A DNA stretch of 15,467 bases from Clostridium sp. (lineage in GTDB: Bacteria; Bacillota; Clostridia; Clostridiales; Clostridiaceae). Made by a program: the position numbers and the translations under genes. The first letter of the stretch is position 1. Every line of letters starts with the position of its first letter. Below, piece after piece: positions 7,237 to 13,663 of the stretch. The stretch covers positions 1 through 15,467 of the forward strand of contig NZ_JAHAIF010000061.1 of the NCBI RefSeq assembly GCF_018372875.1. The letters are read 5' to 3'. Under the pieces are notes generated by a model. The model was not told the DNA's origin, searched no databases, and worked only from the letters and a program-made list of their open reading frames with translations.

Positions 7237-8586
7237 CTAGCTGTTGATTAAACATTTTTTTATTATGTTTAGCCCATTAATAATATCCTTTGTACTGACG
7301 CTAGATATACTAAGCCTTATTCCTTTTTTGTAAAATGAATTATCTATAAAACAGCGTTTACCAGGCCCTACAATAACTTTGTTATTTCTTAATTCTTTAA
7401 TTAATATGTCTTCGTTTATATGGTCAGGAAGAAATATATAACTATAAAAACCTGATATGTCACTAAAACAATTTATGCCTATATTCTTCAAAGTTAAAAG
7501 TTCATTTGAAAGTATTTCATGTTTCTTTTTTAAATCATTCGTTATAACATCACTATGTTTTTTTAAAATATTGCTTCTTATATATATTTCAAGGGTAGCT
7601 TGAGATAATAGTGATGGTGAGATGTAATATCTTATATCTAATTTTTTTATATGATTTTTAAAGGAGTCAATTAAGTTGTTAGGCATAACTGAAACTCCAA
7701 CTCTCATCCAAGGCATAATTTTTGAAAAACTTTTAAGATATATGACGTGAGTGAAGTCAGAGTATGAATAAATGGGATCATATTTTTCGTCTGTATAAAT
7801 ATCTGAAAAATAATCATCTTCTACAATATAAACGTCATATTTAGCTGCTAATTTAGCAATTGCTTTTCTTTGAGATTTTTTTAAAGTAGTGCCTAAAGGG
7901 TTATGGTGACGTGGTATTGTATAGAAAAATTTAATAGGCTCTTCTTTAAAAATTTTTTCTAATTTGTTTAAATTGATACCATCTTCATTTCTCTCTATTC
8001 CTATTATATCTATGTTTAACATTTTTAGGTTATCTAAAAAGTGTCCATAACTTGGTTGTTCTAATAATATCTTTGTTTTATTATTTGGAAAGTTCATATC
8101 TATTAATAGATTAAGAGTTTGAACTGTTCCCATAGTAATAAACAAGTTTTCTTTTTTAGTGAAAACTTGAAAATTTGATAAATACCTAAGTGAAGCATCT
8201 TTTAAAGAATCTACCCCGGTATGATTGGAGTCGAGAGAATTGTTTTTGTAAAGATCTCCTGCCCAATTTAGACAGTGTTTTAAATCAGGTATATTCATAT
8301 CCCCGATTAAAGTATTACCGCTATAAAAGTTAATTGTATCTGATGTGGAGATGTTAATTTTATTTATGTTTTCTACAATATAATATCCACTTTTAGGATT
8401 AGCATATATAACATGATTATTTTTTAAAGTATCATAAGCTTTTATTACTGTGTTTATTGAACAGTTATACATTTTACTAAGCTCACGGACAGAAGGTATT
8501 TTTTTACCTACTGTATATACTCCTTTTTCTATTCCTTCTTCTATATCATTGATTATTTTCTCGTATAATTTACTAATAATAAACAC
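7237..8586 (-). CDS. MocR-type transcriptional regulator (GntR HTH plus aminotransferase-like domain)
   Basis: A DNA-binding regulator of 449 residues. The N-terminal GntR winged helix (about 6-72) has the typical KKIPSVRELSKMY and NTVIKAYDTLKNN signatures. The rest is a fold-type I aminotransferase-like domain with IPRHHNPLG (225-232), VEDDYFSDIY (255-264) and the PLP lysine K289 in YLKSFSK. Such proteins usually sense PLP or an amino compound rather than catalyse. The gene lies divergent to the amidase-purine permease genes, so they are its likeliest targets along with itself. The start is uncertain: the GTG at 8586 lies inside AAGAAGGTG, which is itself a near-perfect Shine-Dalgarno. No ATG, GTG or TTG follows until residue 39, so either GTG is used without a proper site or a rare ATT at residue 3 or 4 is the start. 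Confidence 0.9.
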   Translation of the reverse strand: MFIISKLYEKIINDIEEGIEKGVYTVGKKIPSVRELSKMYNCSINTVIKAYDTLKNNHVIYANPKSGYYIVENINKINISTSDTINFYSGNTLIGDMNIPDLKHCLNWAGDLYKNNSLDSNHTGVDSLKDASLRYLSNFQVFTKKENLFITMGTVQTLNLLIDMNFPNNKTKILLEQPSYGHFLDNLKMLNIDIIGIERNEDGINLNKLEKIFKEEPIKFFYTIPRHHNPLGTTLKKSQRKAIAKLAAKYDVYIVEDDYFSDIYTDEKYDPIYSYSDFTHVIYLKSFSKIMPWMRVGVSVMPNNLIDSFKNHIKKLDIRYYISPSLLSQATLEIYIRSNILKKHSDVITNDLKKKHEILSNELLTLKNIGINCFSDISGFYSYIFLPDHINEDILIKELRNNKVIVGPGKRCFIDNSFYKKGIRLSISSVSTKDIINGLNIIKKCLINS

Positions 8587-8592
8587 CTTCTT

Positions 8593-8610
8593 AACTGTTA
8601 TGGTACAGTT
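8593..8610. promoter_or_regulatory. Inverted repeat, candidate regulator operator
   Basis: AACTGT-TATGGT-ACAGTT is a perfect 6-6-6 inverted repeat ending 6 bp before the regulator's GTG, at about the predicted transcription start. MocR and GntR proteins bind short repeats near divergent promoters, so autoregulation is plausible. No binding evidence exists here. Confidence 0.45.
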
Positions 8611-8617
8611 TTAGAAT

Positions 8618-8645
8618 ATCATAATTAAATTCTATTTTCTATAAA
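8618..8645 (-). promoter_or_regulatory. Possible promoter of the MocR regulator
   Basis: On the minus strand, TTTATA (8645-8640) and TATGAT (8623-8618) are 16 nt apart. This would start RNA near 8611, so the operator-like repeat at 8593-8610 would cover the first transcribed bases. The -35 is weak. Confidence 0.35.
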
Positions 8646-8752
8646 TGAGATAAGTATTAATTAGTAGTGGATGATTTTTTGTAGTAATAGAAATTAATAC
8701 GAAAATTAGATGATTATATTAAAAAAAAGTTCGACAAAAGTAGAAAAAAGTC

Positions 8753-8781
8753 TTGACTTAGCGAATGATGTTTTATATATT
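8753..8781 (+). promoter_or_regulatory. Predicted promoter of the amidase-permease unit
   Basis: TTGACT (8753-8758), 17-nt spacer and TATATT (8776-8781) place the start near 8788 and leave a leader of about 34 nt, too short for a purine riboswitch. An imperfect inverted repeat, TAGCGAA (8759-8765) and TTCGTTA (8792-8798), brackets the -10. Confidence 0.6.
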
Positions 8782-8821
8782 ATAAATATAGTTCGTTACT
8801 AATTCGAAGGATGGATAAGGT

Positions 8822-10054
8822 ATGGAAATTAATATACATAGGGTAATGAAGGGGATTGAAAAGCTTAGCGAATTTAACTCTACTCCAGAAAAAGGTTGTA
8901 CAAGATATTCTTATAGTAAGGAGGACTTACTTGCTAGGGAATATTTAATTAACCAAATGAAAGAGGCTGGGTTTGAGGTAAGCGTTGATAATATAGGTAA
9001 TATAAAAGGATTATTAAAAGGAACAGAGGAAAAGTTACCAATTGTTATAAGCGGATCACATATTGATACTGTTAAACATGGAGGTAATTATGATGGGATA
9101 CTTGGTGTTGTTGCTGCTATAGAAATTGGAAGAGTTATAAAAGAGAATAACCTAAAGCATAGAAGAGGATATCAAGTAGTTATTTTTACTGAAGAAGAAG
9201 GATCTAATTTTTCAGTTAATCTTCTTGGAAGCAAAGCTATTGCTGGTAAGATTGAATTTGAGGATATAAAGGATCTTAAAGATAGTATGGGCATTTATAT
9301 GGTAGATATGATAGAGAAATTAGGGGTGAATCCTAGAAAAGTATCTGAATGCAGAATACCAAAGGAAGAAATACATTCTATGATAGAGCTTCATATAGAA
9401 CAAGGAAGAGTTTTAGATGAAGAAAATATTTCGGTAGGAATAGTTAAAGGAATAAATGCTTTAAATTGGTATGAGGTAAAGATAGAAGGTCAAGCCAATC
9501 ATGCAGGTGCAACTCCTATGAAATATAGGAAGGACGCTTTGGTTGAAGCATCAAGATTGATTGCTAATATACCAGACATAGTTGAAAAGCTTGGTGATGA
9601 ATCAAATGTAGCAACTGTAGGAGTTATAGAGTGTAAGCCTAATTTGCCAAATGTAATTCCCAAAGAAGTAAAGTTCACAATAGATTTAAGAGGTATTGAA
9701 CCTGATACAAATAAAAGAATTTTAGAAGAAATAAAAAATGAACTTAAAAAGATAGAAAATGGTGGGGTTAAGACTTCTATAAAAGAACTAACTAAGGCTA
9801 AAGAAACTAAGTCAAATGAAGAAATATTAAAAATTATAGAAGAGAAAGCTTTAAAAAGAGAAATAAATTATAAGTTAATGTATAGTGGCTCAAACCATGA
9901 TACAAGCATTATTAGTGAAATATGTGATGTGGCTATGATATTTGTACCTAGTGTAAATGGAAGTAGTCATTGTCCAGAAGAGTATACAAAAAAAATAGAT
10001 ATTCAAAATGGATGTCAGTTGTTATTAGATACAATAGAAGAATTGATTAAGTAA
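8822..10054 (+). CDS. M20 amidase of the hydantoinase/carbamoylase (AllC-like) family
   Basis: Dimetal amidohydrolase of 410 residues, the normal family length, cytosolic. Members remove carbamoyl (ureido) groups, as in allantoate amidohydrolase, N-carbamoyl-amino acid hydrolase and beta-ureidopropionase. The metal ligands are all present: H80 in GSHIDT, D91 in YDGILG, E126 next to the catalytic E125 in TEEEGS, H191 in ELHIEQG, and H383 in SSHCPEE. Substrate and dimer residues are seen in ANHAGATPM (H227), N276 and DLRG (R290), and SGSNHD (H359). One deviation is EEEGSNF, where the family usually has EEEGSRF. GAAGG (8806-8810) serves as the ribosome binding site. The gene precedes a purine permease by 16 nt, and an adenine deaminase follows, so a ureido intermediate of purine breakdown is a reasonable substrate guess. 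No allantoinase or hydantoinase is in view, so the substrate stays open. Confidence 0.88.
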   Translation: MEINIHRVMKGIEKLSEFNSTPEKGCTRYSYSKEDLLAREYLINQMKEAGFEVSVDNIGNIKGLLKGTEEKLPIVISGSHIDTVKHGGNYDGILGVVAAIEIGRVIKENNLKHRRGYQVVIFTEEEGSNFSVNLLGSKAIAGKIEFEDIKDLKDSMGIYMVDMIEKLGVNPRKVSECRIPKEEIHSMIELHIEQGRVLDEENISVGIVKGINALNWYEVKIEGQANHAGATPMKYRKDALVEASRLIANIPDIVEKLGDESNVATVGVIECKPNLPNVIPKEVKFTIDLRGIEPDTNKRILEEIKNELKKIENGGVKTSIKELTKAKETKSNEEILKIIEEKALKREINYKLMYSGSNHDTSIISEICDVAMIFVPSVNGSSHCPEEYTKKIDIQNGCQLLLDTIEELIK

Positions 10055-10070
10055 ACATTAGGGGGATAAA

Positions 10071-11354
10071 ATGTTAGAGAAACTATTTAAATTAAAGGAA
10101 CACAACACAAATCCAAAAACTGAAATAACAGCAGGTATAGTTACATTTATGACTATGGCTTACATTTTAGTTGTACAACCATCTTTTATGGGAGCAGCAG
10201 GAATGGATGTTGGAGCAGTAACAGTGGTTACAGCAATTCTTTCAGCGATATTCTCATTATTTATGGGATTATACACTAACTTACCATTTGCTTTAGCACC
10301 TGCTATGGGAAGTAATGCTTTCTTTGCTTTCACACTTGTTGCTGGGGGAGTTGTTTCTTGGCAAACAGGATTAGGAATGGTATTTATTTCAGGAGTGATT
10401 TTTTTACTACTTTCTGTTTTAGGATTAAGAGAAGTTATAGTTAAGTTGATTCCTAAGAATGTAAAGCTTGCTATAGGAGCAGCAGTTGGATTTTATATAG
10501 TTTCACTTGGATTCAAGAATGGTGGAATTATGCAAATAGATGGTTCTATTTCTATGGGAGATATTAAAACACCAGCAGTATTACTTACAATTATAGGGTT
10601 ATGTTTACTGGTTTTCTTAATGGCAAGAAATGTTAAGGGAGCTGTATTTATAGGAATTATAGCCACTACAATTATAGGGATTCCAATGGGAATTACACAA
10701 GTACCAGAAACTTTAATATCAATGCCTCCATCAATTGAACCGATTTTTATGAAGCTTGATATTATGGGGGCATTAAAGTGGAGTTTCTTCCCATTAATAT
10801 TCACATTCTTTGTTGGAGATTTCTTCTCAACTTTAGGTACTTTAATAGGTGTTTCTGCAAAGGCAGATCTTTTAGATGAAGAAGGAAATTTACCTAATAT
10901 TGAAAAACCATTCTTGGTAGATTCAATTGCTACAATAGTAGGTGCGTTGTTTGGTTCAACAGTAGTTACAACTTACATAGAATCAGCTTCAGGGGTTGAA
11001 GAAGGTGGAAGAACTGGTTTAACAGCAGTATCAACAGCAGTATGTTTTGCTCTTGCAATATTCATAACACCAATAGTTGGTATGATACCAAATCAAGCTA
11101 CAGCACCAGCCTTGATAATTATAGGATTAATGATGTTATCAGGACTTAAGGATATAGATTTTAGTGATTTTACAGAATCATTCCCGGCATTCGCTACAAT
11201 TGCATTTACAATATTCACAAACAGTATTTCAAATGGTATAAGCATGGGGATTATAGCTTATATGTTTACGAAAGTAATGGCTGGGAAATATAAGGAATTA
11301 AATTGGGGAATTTATATTTTATCAATACCGTTGATTTTATACTTCTTAATATAG
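10071..11354 (+). CDS. NCS2 family purine permease (AzgA/PbuG-like)
   Basis: Polytopic membrane transporter of 427 residues, expected to import purine bases such as adenine, hypoxanthine or guanine with protons. Family signatures are NPKTEITAGIVTFMTMAYIL near 15-34, NLPFALAPAMGSNAFFAF near 69-86 (the substrate-site region with N at 82), and the second inverted-repeat motif FVGDFFSTLGTLIG near 247-260. These are followed by a re-entrant ESASGVEEGGRTGLTAV stretch (304-320) typical of the AzgA group. I see about a dozen hydrophobic segments, consistent with the 14-segment NCS2 fold. It starts at ATG with AGGGGGA (10060-10066). It is the second gene of the amidase unit and ends in a strong hairpin before ade. 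The exact base transported cannot be told from sequence, but the nearby adenine deaminase favours adenine or hypoxanthine. Confidence 0.92.
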   Translation: MLEKLFKLKEHNTNPKTEITAGIVTFMTMAYILVVQPSFMGAAGMDVGAVTVVTAILSAIFSLFMGLYTNLPFALAPAMGSNAFFAFTLVAGGVVSWQTGLGMVFISGVIFLLLSVLGLREVIVKLIPKNVKLAIGAAVGFYIVSLGFKNGGIMQIDGSISMGDIKTPAVLLTIIGLCLLVFLMARNVKGAVFIGIIATTIIGIPMGITQVPETLISMPPSIEPIFMKLDIMGALKWSFFPLIFTFFVGDFFSTLGTLIGVSAKADLLDEEGNLPNIEKPFLVDSIATIVGALFGSTVVTTYIESASGVEEGGRTGLTAVSTAVCFALAIFITPIVGMIPNQATAPALIIIGLMMLSGLKDIDFSDFTESFPAFATIAFTIFTNSISNGISMGIIAYMFTKVMAGKYKELNWGIYILSIPLILYFLI

Positions 11355-11364
11355 AAATAATAGA

Positions 11365-11415
11365 GCTGTGGCAATAGAGAGGAAAATTTATTCTCTATTG
11401 CCACGGCAACTTTTT
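11365..11415 (+). terminator. Terminator after the purine permease
   Basis: A 13-bp perfect stem (11368-11380 with 11392-11404), extended by three more pairs to 11365/11407 with one G-U, has an 11-nt loop and TTTTT at 11411-11415. It should separate the permease unit from ade unless readthrough occurs. Confidence 0.8.
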
Positions 11416-11459
11416 ATTAAGGCAAAAAAGGATGTATCATAGTTTTGAATTCTATATGC

Positions 11460-11506
11460 AGTTCTTAACTTTTTAAAAATATAAGAACTTAAGAACTTAA
11501 GAAGTT
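11460..11506 (+). repeat. Tandem octamer repeat with inverted partner
   Basis: AAGAACTT at 11483-11490 and 11491-11498 is followed by a third, one-mismatch copy AAGAAGTT at 11499-11506. AGTTCTTA at 11460-11467 is complementary to TAAGAACT at either 11482-11489 or 11490-11497, so two alternative hairpins can form. The function is unknown. It lies upstream of the likely ade promoter. Confidence 0.4.
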
Positions 11507-11553
11507 ATAGTAAAAATGCGGAGTTGAATGGATTTTGGTGAGGTGAATTTTAA

Positions 11554-11582
11554 TTGGCAATAATTTACTTTAAGAATAAAAA
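11554..11582 (+). promoter_or_regulatory. Possible ade promoter
   Basis: TTGGCA (11554-11559) and TAAAAA (11577-11582) are 17 nt apart. The -10 is a weak match. A promoter is expected here because a strong terminator precedes this 215-bp gap. Confidence 0.35.
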
Positions 11583-11639
11583 TAAAAATTATAGTGACAC
11601 CGCAGAACAACCAAATTATATAGTGAAAGGATGAGTTTT

Positions 11640-13418
11640 ATGTGGATTTTACCTAATGATAAAAAAGGATTAATAGAAGCAGCAAATGGAAAAAGAGAAT
11701 ATGATTTAGTAATTAAGAACGGAAAAATAGTTAATGTATTCACTGGAGAAATTTATGAAGGTGAAGTTGGGATATATGAAAAGCATATTGGAGACGTTAC
11801 ATGTAGCATAGATGAAGAGAGAGAGTCTCTTAAAGGGAAAAAATATTATGATGCAGAAGGAAAATATGTAATTCCAGGATTAATAGATGCTCATATTCAT
11901 ATTGAAAGTACTTTACTTACTCCAAGAAACTTTGCAAAGGCAGTAACTGCACATGGTACAACTACTGTTGTTACAGACCCTCATGAAATAGGAAATGTTC
12001 ATGGAATTAGAGGCGTTAAGTATATGCATGATTCTAGTGAAGGGCTTCCAATGAGACAATACATATTAGCACCATCATGTGTTCCAGCAGTACAAGGTTT
12101 AGAAAATGCAGGGGCTGAGTTTGATGAAAAAGATATAGAAGAAATGTTGGATTTAGAAAGAGTTATTGGTATTGGGGAAGTGATGGACTTCATTGGAGTA
12201 ATTGATAATGATGAAAGGATGGTAAAGATTGTTGAAGCTGCCGAAAAGAGAAATATGTTTATTCAAGGGCATGCTCCATCTTTAACAGGAAAACAATTAT
12301 CTTCTTATCTTTGTGCGGGGATATTAAGTTGTCATGAAAGTAGAAATGAAATTGAAGCTAGAGATAAGATGAGAAAAGGTATGTATGTGGATGCTAGAGA
12401 AAGTTCTATTTCTAAGGATGTAACCAAAATAGTAAAGGGAGTTAAGGATTTTAGATATTTAACAAATCTTACTTTATGTACTGATGATAGAGAAGTGGAT
12501 GAAATATTAACTAGTGGTCATATGAATGATGTTGTAAAAACAGCTGTAAAAGCAGGTTTAAATCCAGTTGATGCTATAAGATGTGCAACATTAAATAATG
12601 CAAGAGAGTTAGGGATAAGAAACTTAGGTGCATTAGCTCCAGGATATTTAGCAGATATAGTTGTTTTAGAAGACTTAGAAAACTTTAAAGTTAATGCTGT
12701 AGTATTTGAGGGGGAAATAGTTGCTGAAGATGGGAAGCTGTTAAAAGAAGTAGAGAATATAAAATATGATATTGAAGAAGAAAACTCTGTTCACGTTAAA
12801 GATTTAAAAGTTGAAGATTTTATGTTGAAAGCACCTATAAAAGAAGGAAAGATAAAAACAAAGATAATTCAATATAGAAGTCAAATATCCTCAGTTACAG
12901 ATTTTGTAGAAAAAGAATTGAATGTTAAAGATGGATATATAGATTTATCAGGGGAAGAGGATTTAAAGTTTGTAATTGTTATTAATAGGCATGGTAAAGA
13001 TGAGAACAAATCAATAGCTGTTGTAAAGAATTTTGGGTTAACTAAAGGTGCATTAGGAAGTACTATATCACATGATAGTCATAATCTAACAATAGTATAT
13101 GACGATCCTAAAGAAGCTTTACTAGTAGCAAATGACTTGATCCAAATGGGTGGTGGATTAAGTTGTGTGGAAAATGGTGAATTGAAAGAACATTTACAAC
13201 TAAAAGTTGCAGGGCTAATGTCAAATAAAGAAGCAGAAGAGTTATCTAAGGATGCTAACAAGATGAAGAAAGCTATAAGAGAATTGGGTATTACTGAAAT
13301 GCCTAATCCATTATTAAGAATTGTAACCCTTGCACTTCCTGTAATTCCTTGTGCTAAGATGTCTGACTGTGGTGTTGTAGATGTATTGAAGAAAAAGTTA
13401 GTAAGTATATTTGAGTAA
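11640..13418 (+). CDS. ade: Adenine deaminase
   Basis: Cytosolic metal-dependent amidohydrolase that converts adenine to hypoxanthine and ammonia, feeding purine salvage or breakdown. From the ATG at 11640 it has 592 residues, the usual length of the bacterial Ade (COG1001-type) family. Residues counted from an upstream ATG at 11631: the HxH motif is GLIDAHIHIES (H88, H90), with the metal-bridging E183 in GIGEVMDF, H214 in QGHAP, H235 in CHESRNE and D285/D286 in LCTDDRE. The family's C-terminal domain shows STISHDSHNLTIVYDD and GGGLS. The ATG at 11631 abuts the GAAAGG with no spacing, while the ATG at 11640 lies about 6 nt after AAAGGATGA (11626-11634), so I chose the latter. It is adjacent to the purine permease, separated by a terminator. 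Confidence 0.95.
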   Translation: MWILPNDKKGLIEAANGKREYDLVIKNGKIVNVFTGEIYEGEVGIYEKHIGDVTCSIDEERESLKGKKYYDAEGKYVIPGLIDAHIHIESTLLTPRNFAKAVTAHGTTTVVTDPHEIGNVHGIRGVKYMHDSSEGLPMRQYILAPSCVPAVQGLENAGAEFDEKDIEEMLDLERVIGIGEVMDFIGVIDNDERMVKIVEAAEKRNMFIQGHAPSLTGKQLSSYLCAGILSCHESRNEIEARDKMRKGMYVDARESSISKDVTKIVKGVKDFRYLTNLTLCTDDREVDEILTSGHMNDVVKTAVKAGLNPVDAIRCATLNNARELGIRNLGALAPGYLADIVVLEDLENFKVNAVVFEGEIVAEDGKLLKEVENIKYDIEEENSVHVKDLKVEDFMLKAPIKEGKIKTKIIQYRSQISSVTDFVEKELNVKDGYIDLSGEEDLKFVIVINRHGKDENKSIAVVKNFGLTKGALGSTISHDSHNLTIVYDDPKEALLVANDLIQMGGGLSCVENGELKEHLQLKVAGLMSNKEAEELSKDANKMKKAIRELGITEMPNPLLRIVTLALPVIPCAKMSDCGVVDVLKKKLVSIFE

Positions 13419-13425
13419 CAAAAAC

Positions 13426-13454
13426 TTGATAAAAATATCAATAAATGGTATATT
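13426..13454 (+). promoter_or_regulatory. Predicted thiC promoter
   Basis: TTGATA (13426-13431), 17-nt spacer and TATATT (13449-13454) place the start near 13461, about 15 nt before the TPP aptamer. The -35 forms the left arm of a perfect inverted repeat TTGATA-AAAA-TATCAA (13426-13441). Confidence 0.6.
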
Positions 13455-13473
13455 AGTGTAAAAGAATATAGCG

Positions 13474-13557
13474 AATTAGCTAGGGGTGCCGTAAGGCTGA
13501 GAAGGATTTTCCTAACTCTTGTACCTGATATGGATAATACCATCGTAGGGAAGCTTA
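13474..13557 (+). ncRNA. TPP riboswitch (THI element) aptamer
   Basis: The conserved THI blocks are all present in order: AGGGGTGCC (13482-13490), GGCTGAGA (13495-13502), ACCTGATATGGATAATACCA (13523-13542) and CGTAGGGAAG (13544-13553). P1 forms from AGCT at 13478-13481 with AGCT at 13552-13555. It binds thiamine pyrophosphate and represses thiC. The P3 arm (AAGGATTTTCCT) is short. The expression platform follows directly. Confidence 0.96.
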
Positions 13558-13597
13558 TAATTTGAAAATTTAAGCTTGCATATGCAAGCTTTTGTTT
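13551..13597 (+). terminator. Riboswitch expression platform: antiterminator and terminator
   Basis: The terminator is the palindrome AAGCTTGCATATGCAAGCTT (13572-13591) followed by TTTGTTTTT. The alternative antiterminator pairs AAGCTTA (13551-13557, the 3' strand of P1) with TAAGCTT (13571-13577), with inner pairs AATT/AATT. With TPP, P1 holds 13552-13555 and the terminator forms. Without TPP, the antiterminator uses the terminator's left arm. The pairing is seen in the sequence. The ligand response follows from the family. Confidence 0.8.
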
Positions 13598-13611
13598 TTG
13601 AAAGTGGTTAT

Positions 13612-13642
13612 AACCTAGCAAATTAATTTGCTAGGTTTTTTT
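13612..13642 (+). terminator. Second intrinsic terminator-like hairpin before thiC
   Basis: A perfect 26-bp palindrome (13612-13637, AACCTAGCAAA arm) is followed by T7 overlapping its end (13636-13642). It lies only 9 nt before the thiC Shine-Dalgarno. As drawn it would stop transcription even when the first terminator is open, so it may be part of the switch. See the finding on GCTAGG. Confidence 0.75.
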
Positions 13643-13663
13643 ATTTTAATGAGGAGGATTATT

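Noticed and set aside
11528..11563. 11-residue leader-peptide-like frame (MDFGEVNFNWQ) upstream of ade
   Set aside because: GGAG lies 4 nt upstream, but there is no run of regulatory codons or attached terminator, and it probably precedes the ade transcription start.
11416..11630. Purine riboswitch before ade
   Set aside because: I looked for the conserved TATAATC and TTTCTACC core blocks of the purine aptamer here and in the amidase leader and did not find them.
13079..13621. 180-codon minus-strand frame spanning the ade 3' end and the TPP riboswitch
   Set aside because: It is antisense to conserved ade coding sequence and crosses the riboswitch and its terminator. There is no ribosome binding site.
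13628..13663. TTG start extending ThiC by 12 residues
   Set aside because: The TTG lies inside the terminator palindrome without a ribosome binding site. The ATG at 13664 has GAGGAGG at correct spacing and gives the family's start.
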